Virus record (IMG/VR): IMGVR_UViG_3300033146_001281
Span: 1-34,189 of that record
Source: a virus
Strand: one strand, 5' to 3'
Length of the DNA: 34,189 nucleotides
Part shown: in pieces, positions 1-6,232 of the stretch
Numbering within the stretch: position 1 is the first letter of the stretch
Layout of the letters: every line of letters begins with the position of its first letter
Translations under genes and position numbers: made by a program
Notes under the pieces: generated by a model
The model's input: the letters and a program-made list of their open reading frames with translations, nothing else
What the model was told of the DNA's origin: nothing
The model's database searches: none

Positions 1-93
1 AAATTTTTTTATAGAAACGCCATCAGGCATATCTATAAAATCCTTTTTTACTGTTTTTAAATTCTTAATTGTTCTTTTTAATAAATTTTCCAT
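1..93 (-). CDS. 5' end of a leftward gene, product unknown (partial)
   Basis: Only the first 31 codons lie in the window; the gene continues past base 1. The N-terminus (MENLLKRTIKNLKTVKKDF...) is lysine-rich and matches nothing I recognise. The ATG at 93 is well placed: GAGGTGG lies a few bases upstream on the minus strand, and a near-consensus leftward promoter sits at 142-170. An A/T-rich leader of about 45 bases separates promoter and start. Being served by the same repeated promoter as the WG-repeat gene on the other side suggests that both belong to one co-regulated accessory locus, but the function cannot be read from 31 residues. Confidence 0.7.
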   Translation of the reverse strand, partial: MENLLKRTIKNLKTVKKDFIDMPDGVSIKKF

Positions 94-139
94 TTTAACC
101 ACCTCATAAAAAAATAATAAACGTCAACCAGATACCAAT

Positions 140-281
140 AAAATATAGCATAAATTATTAGCTTTGTCAAGTTATTTTTTAATTATTTTAAAATCTTTTT
201 AAAATCGTCAAATTTCAACGAAAAAATTTTTTGAATACCATAATATTAGATTTTGATTTTTGTGGCTTAAAAATGATTTAT
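140..281. repeat. Direct-repeat block L1
   Basis: L1 starts with the leftward promoter element and continues with an AAATTTCAACGA segment, a GAATACCAT segment and ATTAGATTTTGATTTTTGTG. The same order of segments recurs at 360-560 (L2) with substitutions and an extra internal duplication. L1 and L2 are thus diverged tandem copies of a promoter-plus-leader cassette with no gene between them (282-359 holds no convincing ORF). This covers most of the gene-free stretch 94-679. Confidence 0.7.
142..170 (-). promoter_or_regulatory. Leftward sigma70-type promoter P1
   Basis: On the minus strand TTGACA (170-165), a 17-base spacer, then TATATT (147-142), with TGC just before the -10 (extended -10). 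It points at the partial gene ending at 93. It lies in a 41-base element repeated with two mismatches at 360-400 and, inverted, at 566-606. Confidence 0.85.
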
Positions 282-359
282 TTTTTAAAAAATACACCTT
301 CCCACCTACTCCTCAACTTTATTGTATTCCCTTCGTGTGGTTTCCTCAAGTTTCTTAAG

Positions 360-560
360 AAAATATAGCATAAATTGATAGCTTTGTCAAGTTATTTTTT
401 AATTATTTTTAATCTTTTAAAAATCCTTTATAAATCGTTAAATTTCAACAATAAAATATTTTGAATGGTATGGTTAAATTTCAACAATAAAATATTTTGA
501 ATGGTATGGTATTAGATTTTAATTTTTGTTGTTTAGAATTGATTTATATTGTTTTGAATT
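360..560. repeat. Direct-repeat block L2 with internal 36-base duplication
   Basis: L2 repeats L1: promoter element, AAATTTCAACAA segment, GAATGGTAT segment, ATTAGATTTTAATTTTTGTTG. A 36-base unit beginning GTTAAATTTCAACAAT occurs twice in tandem (from 437 and from 473). Its tail at 497-560 is the inverted counterpart of the sequence at the far side of the WG-repeat gene (1375-1418 plus one 20-base unit), so the gene at 680-1216 sits between inverted repeats. Confidence 0.75.
362..390 (-). promoter_or_regulatory. Leftward sigma70-type promoter P2
   Basis: Minus-strand TTGACA (390-385), 17-base spacer, TATATT (367-362). It is a second copy of P1 with no gene directly downstream before P1. Either it adds to transcription of the partial gene at the left edge or it is left over from a lost cassette. 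Confidence 0.75.
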
Positions 561-575
561 TTTTCAAAAAATAAC

Positions 576-604
576 TTGACAAAGCTATCAATTTATGCTA
601 TATT
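576..604 (+). promoter_or_regulatory. Rightward sigma70-type promoter P3
   Basis: TTGACA (576-581), 17-base spacer, TATATT (599-604) with TGC before the -10. It is the inverted twin of P2 and lies about 75 bases upstream of the ATG at 680, so it is the obvious promoter for the WG-repeat gene and perhaps the gene after it. Confidence 0.9.
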
Positions 605-630
605 TTATTTGAAAATTGGTTGTTTAGTGT

Positions 631-682
631 GTTCTTAAATAACCAGATTGTTTATTACTATTATTTAAAGGAGATTACCATG
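631..682 (+). repeat. Duplicated leader, copy 1
   Basis: The 49 bases before the ATG at 680 (GTTCTTAAATAACCAGATTG through AAAGGAGATTACC) recur before the ATG at 1469 with two substitutions, including the identical ribosome-binding site and spacing. This fixes both start codons. Confidence 0.9.
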
Positions 683-1216
683 ACAACAACAACAACAACA
701 AAAAAAACAACAACAACAAAAAAAACAACAACAACAAAAATTATCGATTTTAAAAAAATGTTCGATGACAGGGATTCATTGAATTTAAAAATTAAAAAAG
801 CAAAAGCTTGTAAAGAGGAGTACAAAAAACTCCTCAAAGCAACAACAGAGGAGGAGTATATAAAAATCATACAAAATAATTTCAGTTGGTTTAATGATAA
901 AATTTTAAACCAATTTGATGGTTGTAAAGATTTTTATGACGGTTTTTCTATAATTAAAAACAATAAAAAATATGGTTTTCTTAAACCAGACGGTACAATG
1001 CTTAATAATCAAACATTTGATGATTGTTATTATTTTCAAAATAATGTATCAGTTGTAAAAAATAATGACAAATGGGGATTTTTAACAAGTGATGGGACTA
1101 TGCTTACTGATTTTATTTTTGATGATTGTAAAGAACTAAAAGACGGAGCTATTAGAGTCAAAAATAATGACAAATGGGGATATGTGGATAGTCAAGGAAT
1201 ATTTACAGCTGAATAA
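680..1216 (+). CDS. WG-repeat (KWG-type) protein with Thr/Lys-rich N-terminus
   Basis: A 178-residue protein. I place the start at 680 because AAAGGAGATTACC precedes it and the same leader serves the next gene; an upstream in-frame codon at 620 has no such site. Residues 1-19 are low complexity (MTTTTTTKKTTTTKK...), from an ACA/AAA repeat tract liable to slippage. Residues 20-75 are charged and probably helical. Residues 75-178 contain three repeats of the WG type, with motifs like DGFSIIKNNKKYGFLKPDG, NNDKWGFLTSDG and NNDKWGYVDSQG. WG repeats form short beta units, widespread in bacteria and phages, usually without a known biochemical role. There is no signal peptide or membrane segment. The stop codon touches a tandem-repeat array. 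Family assignment is fairly sure; function is unknown. Confidence 0.85.
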   Translation: MTTTTTTKKTTTTKKTTTTKIIDFKKMFDDRDSLNLKIKKAKACKEEYKKLLKATTEEEYIKIIQNNFSWFNDKILNQFDGCKDFYDGFSIIKNNKKYGFLKPDGTMLNNQTFDDCYYFQNNVSVVKNNDKWGFLTSDGTMLTDFIFDDCKELKDGAIRVKNNDKWGYVDSQGIFTAE

Positions 1217-1394
1217 TTCAAAACAATATAAATCAATTCAAAACAATATAAATCAATTCAAAACAATATAAATCAATTCAAAACAATATAAATCAATTCA
1301 AAACAATATAAATCAATTCAAAACAATATAAATCAATTCTAAACAATATAAATCAATTCTAAGCAATATAAATCAATTCTAAGCAACAAAAATC
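1215..1394. repeat. Nine-unit tandem array of a 20-base repeat
   Basis: Unit AATTCAAAACAATATAAATC begins at 1215 and repeats every 20 bases. Later units drift (TCTAAAC, TCTAAGC), and the ninth (1375-1394) changes to AATTCTAAGCAACAAAAATC. The array begins within the stop codon of the WG-repeat gene. One inverted copy of the unit lies at 541-560. No unique spacers separate the units, so it is not a CRISPR. It may be a minisatellite, a binding-site array or a recombination substrate. Confidence 0.9.
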
Positions 1395-1418
1395 AAAATC
1401 TAATACCATACCATTCAA
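1217..1418. repeat. Right arm of the inverted repeat flanking the WG-repeat gene
   Basis: Reversed and complemented, bases 1375-1418 read TTGAATGGTATGGTATTAG... and match 497-540 with very few changes; the adjoining 20-base unit matches 541-560. The two arms enclose promoter P3 and the gene at 680-1216, an arrangement that looks like a small mobile or swappable cassette. No transposase is present between the arms. Confidence 0.75.
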
Positions 1419-1419
1419 T

Positions 1420-1471
1420 GTTCTTGAATAACCAGATTGTTTATTATTATTATTTAAAGGAGATTACCATG
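1420..1471 (+). repeat. Duplicated leader, copy 2
   Basis: This is a copy of 631-682 with two substitutions over the 49-base leader, ending in AAAGGAGATTACC and the ATG at 1469. No separate promoter is evident between the tandem repeats and this leader, so the gene may be read through from P3. Confidence 0.9.
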
Positions 1472-1789
1472 AAGAAAAAATTATTTATATCAATAGTAAA
1501 AAACGCCAACAGATGTTGGTATTTTGACAGACATGGTTTATTTCTAGATGATACCACTATGCGTGATATATCTAAAAAAACACAAGACCGTCAAAGATGG
1601 TCCAAATTATTTACTGATGAGCAAATAGAGGAAGGTCGTATTGCTCTAGCCAATAAATGGGCAAAAAGACATGCAAAAGAGGAGGATATAAAATATATCC
1701 AGTACGGAACACCGGTCCCAACTGCGATGATTATTCCAAGCCAAAAGACACCTTTCGGCTTATCCGTTGAGGAATGGTGGAAAATATAA
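1469..1789 (+). CDS. Small basic protein, function unknown
   Basis: A 106-residue protein starting MKKKLFISIVKNANRCWYFD. The start is fixed by the AAAGGAGATTACC site shared with the previous gene. The sequence is soluble-looking and basic, with an amphipathic, charged middle part (residues 45-75, rich in E, R, K) and a C-terminal PSQKTPFGLSVEEWWKI tail. I recognise no domain. It shares its leader but no protein similarity with the WG-repeat gene, so leader sharing probably reflects common regulation or cassette duplication rather than gene duplication. Confidence 0.7.
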   Translation: MKKKLFISIVKNANRCWYFDRHGLFLDDTTMRDISKKTQDRQRWSKLFTDEQIEEGRIALANKWAKRHAKEEDIKYIQYGTPVPTAMIIPSQKTPFGLSVEEWWKI

Positions 1790-1903
1790 AAAACATTTCT
1801 TATACTTGTATATTTTCATATCTTTTATAAATCTTTTATATATCTTTTATAAATTTTAAAATAAATCTTTTTTTGGAGTATATCCTAAAAATCGCTATAG
1901 GGT

Positions 1904-1919
1904 GGGGGGACCCCCTTTT
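1904..1919 (+). terminator. Possible weak terminator (GC hairpin plus T4)
   Basis: Six G, one A, five C and then TTTT can fold as a four-pair G-C stem with a GGAC loop followed by a short U tract, 115 bases after the gene ending at 1789. The stem is short and the U tract minimal, so this is tentative. The segment 1790-1900 before it is T-rich with repeated ATCTTTTATA and holds no gene. Confidence 0.25.
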
Positions 1920-1952
1920 CATAGGTACCATATATCACCCCAGTGACGCTCC

Positions 1953-2132
1953 AAAAATTTTCCCAAAAAAGTTGACCCAAAAAATTTTCCCAAAAAAAAT
2001 TTCCCAAAAAATTTCGGTAAAAAAGTTGACCCCAGTGACCCCCAAAAAAATTTCCCAAAAAATTTCGGTAAAAAAGTTGACCCAAAAATTTCCCAAAAAA
2101 ATTTCCCAAAAAATTTCGGTAAAAAAGTTGAC
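1953..2132. repeat. A-tract repeat array with four GTTGAC boxes
   Basis: GTTGAC occurs at 1971, 2025, 2076 and 2127, that is at intervals of 54, 51 and 51. Three copies are preceded by AATTTCGGTAAAAAAGTTGAC, and between them TTTCCCAAAAAA segments alternate. A-tracts recur every 11-13 bases, which favours intrinsic DNA curvature. CCCAGTGAC also occurs twice (1939, 2031). Only the last GTTGAC has a -10 element. The array reads through as a low-complexity peptide in some frames, but a TTG start and pure repeat content make a gene unlikely. I interpret it as an upstream promoter-activation or regulator-binding array. Confidence 0.75.
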
Positions 2133-2156
2133 AAAAGCATAAAAACGTGATATTAT
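2128..2156 (+). promoter_or_regulatory. Rightward sigma70-type promoter P4
   Basis: TTGACA (2128-2133), 17-base spacer ending TGA, TATTAT (2151-2156). It opens the rightward block of genes from 2189 and sits at the end of the A-tract array. Confidence 0.9.
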
Positions 2157-2188
2157 AGTTTGAGTTCATAATAATGGGGTATAGCAAG

Positions 2189-2677
2189 ATGGATAATTTT
2201 TATTTCAGTAAAGATGTTCAAGACAAGTATAACAGGATAGCAGACAAAATTTTGGATATGGTTCAGCTAAAGACTTGTAATATTGGGGAGCATCCCACGT
2301 ATTCGGAGTATGGTATGTCTGGGATATTAGAATTTAAGAAGAAGATGATAGAGTTATGGGAAGTAATGGATATCAATGGTATATTTAATCTCAACCCGCA
2401 AGATTTCGTAGTAAATACATTATTAGACTGGAGTAAACAGATAGAGGGTGTAGAATTCAGATATAAGTATGACAAATTTGACCAATCACACATGATAGAA
2501 ATTAAGGGCATAGATTTTAATAATGACCCCAGTTGTATAGCACTGGAGAGAGAGTTTAGTGACAAATTCAATGAATTATTTAAGGGTGATTATTGTCTTA
2601 TATTTAGTGATGATACAATGATTGATTTTGAAGAATTTAACGGAATAGAAATATCAATAGAGAGAGTTGAGCAATGA
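2189..2677 (+). CDS. Hypothetical acidic protein, first gene of the rightward block
   Basis: A 162-residue protein starting MDNFYFSKDVQDKYNRIADK. I prefer the ATG at 2189, because GGGGTATAGCAAG before it resembles the GGAGGATAGCA sites of the following genes and an upstream ATG at 2174 is only about 11 bases from the expected transcription start. It is acidic, with no Cys clusters, signal or membrane segments; alternating helices and strands are likely. Its stop overlaps the next start (ATGA at 2674-2677), implying translational coupling to the methyltransferase. The function is not recognisable; a role linked to methylation is only suggested by coupling. Confidence 0.75.
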   Translation: MDNFYFSKDVQDKYNRIADKILDMVQLKTCNIGEHPTYSEYGMSGILEFKKKMIELWEVMDINGIFNLNPQDFVVNTLLDWSKQIEGVEFRYKYDKFDQSHMIEIKGIDFNNDPSCIALEREFSDKFNELFKGDYCLIFSDDTMIDFEEFNGIEISIERVEQ

Positions 2678-3429
2678 AATATATGGGAAGTAAAGCAAGG
2701 TTAGCAAAAGACATCTTACCAATCATCCTAGAAAACAGGAAACCAGGGCAATGGTACGTTGAACCATTTGCTGGAGGGATGAATACAATATCTCTTGTTA
2801 ATGGACAACGTATAGCAAACGATAACAATAAATATCTAATTGCGATGTGGAAAGGTATAAAAAATGGCGTAATATATCCTCAGGAGATTGATAAGGGTTT
2901 ATATAATTTAGCTCGTGATATATTCAACAACAGAGAAACAAGGATAGAACATCTAAAAAATATGACAGATGATATAATTGGCTGGATTGGGTTTATGGGT
3001 AGTGCTAATGGTAGATTTTTTGAGGGGGGATATAGTGGTAAATCAAAGACTAAGATAGGCACTGTCAGGGATTATATAGATGAAAGCATACGCAATATAA
3101 ACAAACAAATACCGCTAATGTCTACGGTAGATTTTTTTAGCGGAGATTATATGGACTTAGAAATACCTAAGCAAAGCATAATTTATTGTGACATTCCCTA
3201 TAGAGGGACTAAGCAGTATTCGACAAGTAAGGATTTTGAGCACGATATATTTTGGGAATGGGCAAGGTTCAAAAACGATGAGGGACATACAATTTTTGTT
3301 AGTGAATATAATGCTCCTAGTGATTGGGAATGTGTATGGGAAAAGGAGGTAACCAGTTCACTTAGTGCGAATGGGAAGATTGGTGGTAGCAAACGTTCAA
3401 ATGAGAAACTTTTTAAATATTATAATTAA
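2674..3429 (+). CDS. D12-class (Dam-like) adenine-N6 DNA methyltransferase
   Basis: A 251-residue protein. N-terminal MKYMGSKARLAKDI is the typical opening of Dam/D12 enzymes, followed by the AdoMet-binding loop VEPFAGG (29-35) and the catalytic motif at 173-176. That motif is DIPY rather than the commoner DPPY, within YCDIPYRGTKQY. It would transfer a methyl group from AdoMet to adenine N6 in DNA; the target sequence cannot be deduced. Length fits the family (about 250-280). The start overlaps the upstream stop. Likely roles are protection from host restriction or marking of phage DNA; no cognate nuclease is seen beside it, so it looks like an orphan enzyme. The Pro-to-Ile change is next to, not in, the essential D/P/Y positions. 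Confidence 0.9.
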   Translation: MKYMGSKARLAKDILPIILENRKPGQWYVEPFAGGMNTISLVNGQRIANDNNKYLIAMWKGIKNGVIYPQEIDKGLYNLARDIFNNRETRIEHLKNMTDDIIGWIGFMGSANGRFFEGGYSGKSKTKIGTVRDYIDESIRNINKQIPLMSTVDFFSGDYMDLEIPKQSIIYCDIPYRGTKQYSTSKDFEHDIFWEWARFKNDEGHTIFVSEYNAPSDWECVWEKEVTSSLSANGKIGGSKRSNEKLFKYYN

Positions 3430-3456
3430 GGATAAATTATAACCAGGAGGATAGCA

Positions 3457-4146
3457 ATGAACAAACATAAAAAGAGTATAATGATGAGCAAATACAAATT
3501 AACCCTAATGGACACGTATTATAATATTGAAGATAGACTTAAGCAATTAGATTATGATATAAAAAAGAGGAAATTACAGTTAAAGAATTTAGATTATCTT
3601 ATAAAAGAGAAGCGAGAGACATATGATGAATTGAGTTTAAAATTAAAAAGGAAGATAGACACCTCAAACCGAGTGGTTAGTCGAAAAAGTTTTGACATAT
3701 TAAATGAATATATCACTGGGAAATTAAAATATGTAGTAAATTGTGGGGAAGAATTAACAATAACCAGGATTGAAGATATGGAAGATGACATATATGGGAA
3801 AATAAATCATATCAGTTTATTTGGAGGCAACAACGAAGAATTATCATTTGGTGCAATTCAATACTCTGATGGTAATGGTGGATATACGGAAATATACATA
3901 TATAAGACACTAAATGAGGCATTGCACAAGTGTGAACACGTATTAAATAGGAGGATTAAGCTATCGAGTTCGGATTATGACCTAATAACAAAATATAAAT
4001 TAAAAGTAAATAAACCATTAATAACAGCATATGAAACGATTGCGTTAAACCAAATAGATAAAGACATTAAACAATACAACAAAGAAATATCAGAATTAGC
4101 AACTCGTAGGGATAACATATACAACAGGATTAAAAAATATTTATAA
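3457..4146 (+). CDS. Coiled-coil protein, function unknown
   Basis: A 229-residue protein. The start at 3457 has AGGAGGATAGCA upstream. Residues 15-70 are rich in K, E, L and predicted to form a long helix or coiled coil (DRLKQLDYDIKKRKLQLKNL), and a second charged helix occupies the C-terminus (about 190-229). The central segment (75-165) looks like a globular alpha/beta part with GGNNEELSFGAIQYSDGNGG. Both ends being helical suggests an antiparallel hairpin or dimer. There are no catalytic motifs, signal peptide or membrane segments. It lies in the same rightward run as the methyltransferases. Confidence 0.75.
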   Translation: MNKHKKSIMMSKYKLTLMDTYYNIEDRLKQLDYDIKKRKLQLKNLDYLIKEKRETYDELSLKLKRKIDTSNRVVSRKSFDILNEYITGKLKYVVNCGEELTITRIEDMEDDIYGKINHISLFGGNNEELSFGAIQYSDGNGGYTEIYIYKTLNEALHKCEHVLNRRIKLSSSDYDLITKYKLKVNKPLITAYETIALNQIDKDIKQYNKEISELATRRDNIYNRIKKYL

Positions 4147-4169
4147 GACACAAAGAGAGGTGTTTCAAA

Positions 4170-4385
4170 ATGACAACGATAAAACGTATAACAATACAAA
4201 GGCTAAGACAACTTATTAAAAATATAAATATTACAGACACGGAAGAAGAATTTAAAACTGGTGATTGGGAAATAATTACAGAAGATGGAATAAAGCATCC
4301 GATGTCAGATGATATTGTCAACGATATCAAGATATACAGACACTACAAGGAGAAAATTAATGGGTGGATATCAAATAACCCATAG
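4170..4385 (+). CDS. Small hypothetical protein (71 residues)
   Basis: It begins MTTIKRITIQRLRQLIKNIN at 4170 after AGAGAGGTG. The first 20 residues are basic and helical; the rest is mixed, with a central GDWEIITEDGIKHP stretch. It is too small to assign. Spacing of 23 bases from the preceding gene and 26 to the next fits one transcript. Confidence 0.65.
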   Translation: MTTIKRITIQRLRQLIKNINITDTEEEFKTGDWEIITEDGIKHPMSDDIVNDIKIYRHYKEKINGWISNNP

Positions 4386-4411
4386 AAACATTAAACTAGA
4401 GGAGGATAGAT

Positions 4412-4975
4412 ATGAAAAAAGTATACAGATGGATATTTAAGAAGGTAGCACAATTCCACTTACGAATTTGGTTACCTCTGATATCGAGCATATATAACTG
4501 GTATTTCATAAAAAAGATAGGGAAAGACTTATATAAGGAAGCAGTTACAGAGAGGGAGATAATAAGTAATATTGGAGATTTCACGACATTCAAGAGGTAT
4601 ATCACCAGCAAATATGAATGGAGAGCAGACCCACTCAATGGTGCGATTGATTGGGTACCCACCCCAGAAGTTTTGATAATAAGGGAATGGCGGGATGATT
4701 GTGATGCATTTGGGCACGTTATACCTATATTATTAAAAGACACAGGATTATTATATAAGGGTAGAACAGTTACAATTTTACCATTAAGTCTGAGACACAT
4801 TAAGCGTATGCACGTAGTAGCGGAAGTTTTTATAAAAGGGGATATAAAGCAAGCTGTGACACTTTCGAGTGGGACATTTCAGAACAGACCATTAACAGAA
4901 TATATTAAAGATTCATATGAAGGGATAGAAGTTTTAGTTTTAGACTATTACACCGGTGAAGAACTTAACATATAA
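4412..4975 (+). CDS. Transglutaminase-like cysteine-protease-fold protein (probable)
   Basis: A 187-residue protein starting at 4412 after GAGGAGGATAGAT. The pattern WRDDCDAFGHV (Cys97) followed by KRMHVVAEVF (His134) matches the Cys/His order of the bacterial transglutaminase-like superfamily. The third catalytic residue is not clear; the stretch after AVTLSSGTF would normally supply an Asp or Asn. Residues 1-35 are aromatic and basic (MKKVYRWIFKKVAQFHLRIW...) and could be a membrane-associated anchor. Members act as proteases, amidases or cross-linkers; in phages they occur as lysis, structural or host-modifying proteins. Which applies here is unknown, and the assignment rests on two motifs. 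Confidence 0.55.
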   Translation: MKKVYRWIFKKVAQFHLRIWLPLISSIYNWYFIKKIGKDLYKEAVTEREIISNIGDFTTFKRYITSKYEWRADPLNGAIDWVPTPEVLIIREWRDDCDAFGHVIPILLKDTGLLYKGRTVTILPLSLRHIKRMHVVAEVFIKGDIKQAVTLSSGTFQNRPLTEYIKDSYEGIEVLVLDYYTGEELNI

Positions 4976-5050
4976 TATTGGCATACAATCTTTCTAAATA
5001 ACATTAAACTTTACGACAACAAAAACCACATAACCGAGGAGGACGAACAG

Positions 5051-5656
5051 ATGGTGAATCGAAAATTAGACTGGATAGGTAACACACAAAGTGTTATGGC
5101 AACATTAAACAGTAGCAACAACACCACAAAGGAACGAGCCGCACAAGATTACTATGCTACACCTAAAATTGCAGTGGACGAATTATTGCGATTGGAGACA
5201 TTCAACCGAGATGTATGGGAATGTGCTTGTGGTGAGGGTCACATATCAAAAGTTTTAGAATCAAATGGATATAATGTAAAATCCACAGATTTAGTTGACA
5301 GGGGGTATGGAGAGGTTCAAGATTTTCTAACAACAACAGAAAGAATCGATTATGACATAATAACAAACCCACCATTTTCCAAAGCGACTGAATTTTTAAC
5401 GCACGCAATGGAAATTATGGAGCAAGGCAACAGGTTGGTTATGTTACTTAGGATTCAATTTTTGGAGGGTGTTAAGAGGGGTCAAATATATAAGGAATAT
5501 CCACCTAAAAAGATATATGTATCATCTCGGAATATCAGATGTGCTAAGAACGGTGATTTTAAGAATGCGACAGGGAACGCTAGCACATATTGTTGGTTCA
5601 TATGGGAGAAAGGATTTAAGGGAGAACCCAGGATTGGTTGGTTCAACAATGATTAG
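5051..5656 (+). CDS. Phage-type NPPF adenine DNA methyltransferase
   Basis: A 201-residue protein. Residues 34-46 (YYATPKIAVDELL) are typical of a class of phage N6-adenine methyltransferases, followed by the AdoMet loop ECACGEGHIS (57-66), an acidic end of the second strand (STDLVDRGYG) and the catalytic ITNPPFS (104-110, NPPF). It probably methylates adenine N6 in DNA without a separate specificity subunit. GAGGAGGACGAACAG precedes the ATG at 5051. It is the second methyltransferase in this block and of a different class from the D12 enzyme at 2674, so the two probably mark different sites. The catalytic aromatic is Phe instead of Tyr, common in this group. Confidence 0.85.
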   Translation: MVNRKLDWIGNTQSVMATLNSSNNTTKERAAQDYYATPKIAVDELLRLETFNRDVWECACGEGHISKVLESNGYNVKSTDLVDRGYGEVQDFLTTTERIDYDIITNPPFSKATEFLTHAMEIMEQGNRLVMLLRIQFLEGVKRGQIYKEYPPKKIYVSSRNIRCAKNGDFKNATGNASTYCWFIWEKGFKGEPRIGWFNND

Positions 5657-5706
5657 TTATTGTAAAATTGATAAATATAATAAACACTTAAATATGGAGT
5701 ATTGAT

Positions 5707-6033
5707 ATGATAAACAAGAATAATTTCATTGATTTGATAAATGTTATTGATGAATTATTAACGAGTGATAATGATAGAGCAGATAAACTTTCAAAAATAT
5801 TTCTTAACGTGTTTGAGGCTGATTTATTATTGGATGATAAATATATTAATAAATTAATATCAATATTAGGAAACATATGTAAAGACAAAGACAAATGGAT
5901 AGAATATTTTTGCTATGAACTTGATTTTGGTAGAAAGAATGGACAACATAAGATACAAGATAAAAATAAAAAAGAAATTCAGCTTAGGAATCCGACTGAG
6001 TTATATGATTTTTTAATGACTTATTATAAATAA
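5707..6033 (+). CDS. Hypothetical acidic helical protein
   Basis: A 108-residue protein beginning MINKNNFIDLINVIDELLTSDNDRAD, with GGAG upstream of the ATG at 5707. Helix-rich and acidic in its first half, with a C-terminal part ending YDFLMTYYK. No domain is recognised. Base composition returns to the AT-rich level of the bulk of the window, unlike the genes at 2189-5656. Confidence 0.65.
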   Translation: MINKNNFIDLINVIDELLTSDNDRADKLSKIFLNVFEADLLLDDKYINKLISILGNICKDKDKWIEYFCYELDFGRKNGQHKIQDKNKKEIQLRNPTELYDFLMTYYK

Positions 6034-6043
6034 AGAGGAAGAA

Positions 6044-6232
6044 ATGATAACATCAATAATTTGGATAATATTAAATTTTAGTATGTCTATAGTGGTATAT
6101 TCAATGGGTTATGAATATTTTAATAGTTATGCAAAGGATAATGATATGGAATATGCAACATTTATTACATTATTATTATTAACATTAATGGGAAACATAA
6201 TATCGTGTATTTTAGTATATTTTATTTTATAG
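6044..6232 (+). CDS. Small two-helix membrane protein
   Basis: A 62-residue protein with two hydrophobic segments, about 3-23 (SIIWIILNFSMSIVVYSMG) and 39-62 (ATFITLLLLTLMGNIISCIL), joined by a short charged loop. AGAGGAAGAA precedes the ATG 10 bases after the previous stop. Its last 11 bases overlap the convergent gene's 3' end. It probably sits in the inner membrane; a holin-like, superinfection-exclusion or other envelope role is possible but not shown. Confidence 0.65.
   Translation: MITSIIWIILNFSMSIVVYSMGYEYFNSYAKDNDMEYATFITLLLLTLMGNIISCILVYFIL

Larger units (their letters stand above)
360..606. repeat. 41-base perfect inverted repeat (360-400 and 566-606)
   Basis: Bases 360-400 are the exact reverse complement of 566-606 (41 of 41 by eye), separated by 165 bases. 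Each arm contains a complete promoter pointing outward. Such perfection amid diverged neighbours implies recent duplication, gene conversion or recombination between the arms. Inversion of the intervening segment is possible, but it would leave both promoters pointing outward. Confidence 0.85.

Noticed and set aside
360-606. Phase-variable promoter switch
   Set aside because: The inverted repeat is perfect, but each arm carries its own outward promoter, so inversion would not turn either gene on or off; no recombinase is nearby.
620-679. Upstream start for the WG-repeat gene
   Set aside because: The shared leader with AAAGGAGATTACC immediately before 680 and again before 1469 shows that translation begins at 680.
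1215-1394. CRISPR array
   Set aside because: Repeats are only 20 bases, directly adjacent, with no unique spacers and no cas genes.
1873-2142. Reading frame giving a KKISQKISVKK-type repeat peptide, and opposite-strand frames across 1885-2187
   Set aside because: Starts at TTG with poor context, consists only of the DNA repeat, and leads into a promoter; the frame is open because stop codons are absent from the repeat unit.
2674-2677. UGA recoding (alternative genetic code)
   Set aside because: TGA functions as a stop in the ATGA overlap at 2674-2677, and the encoded proteins end at sensible lengths.
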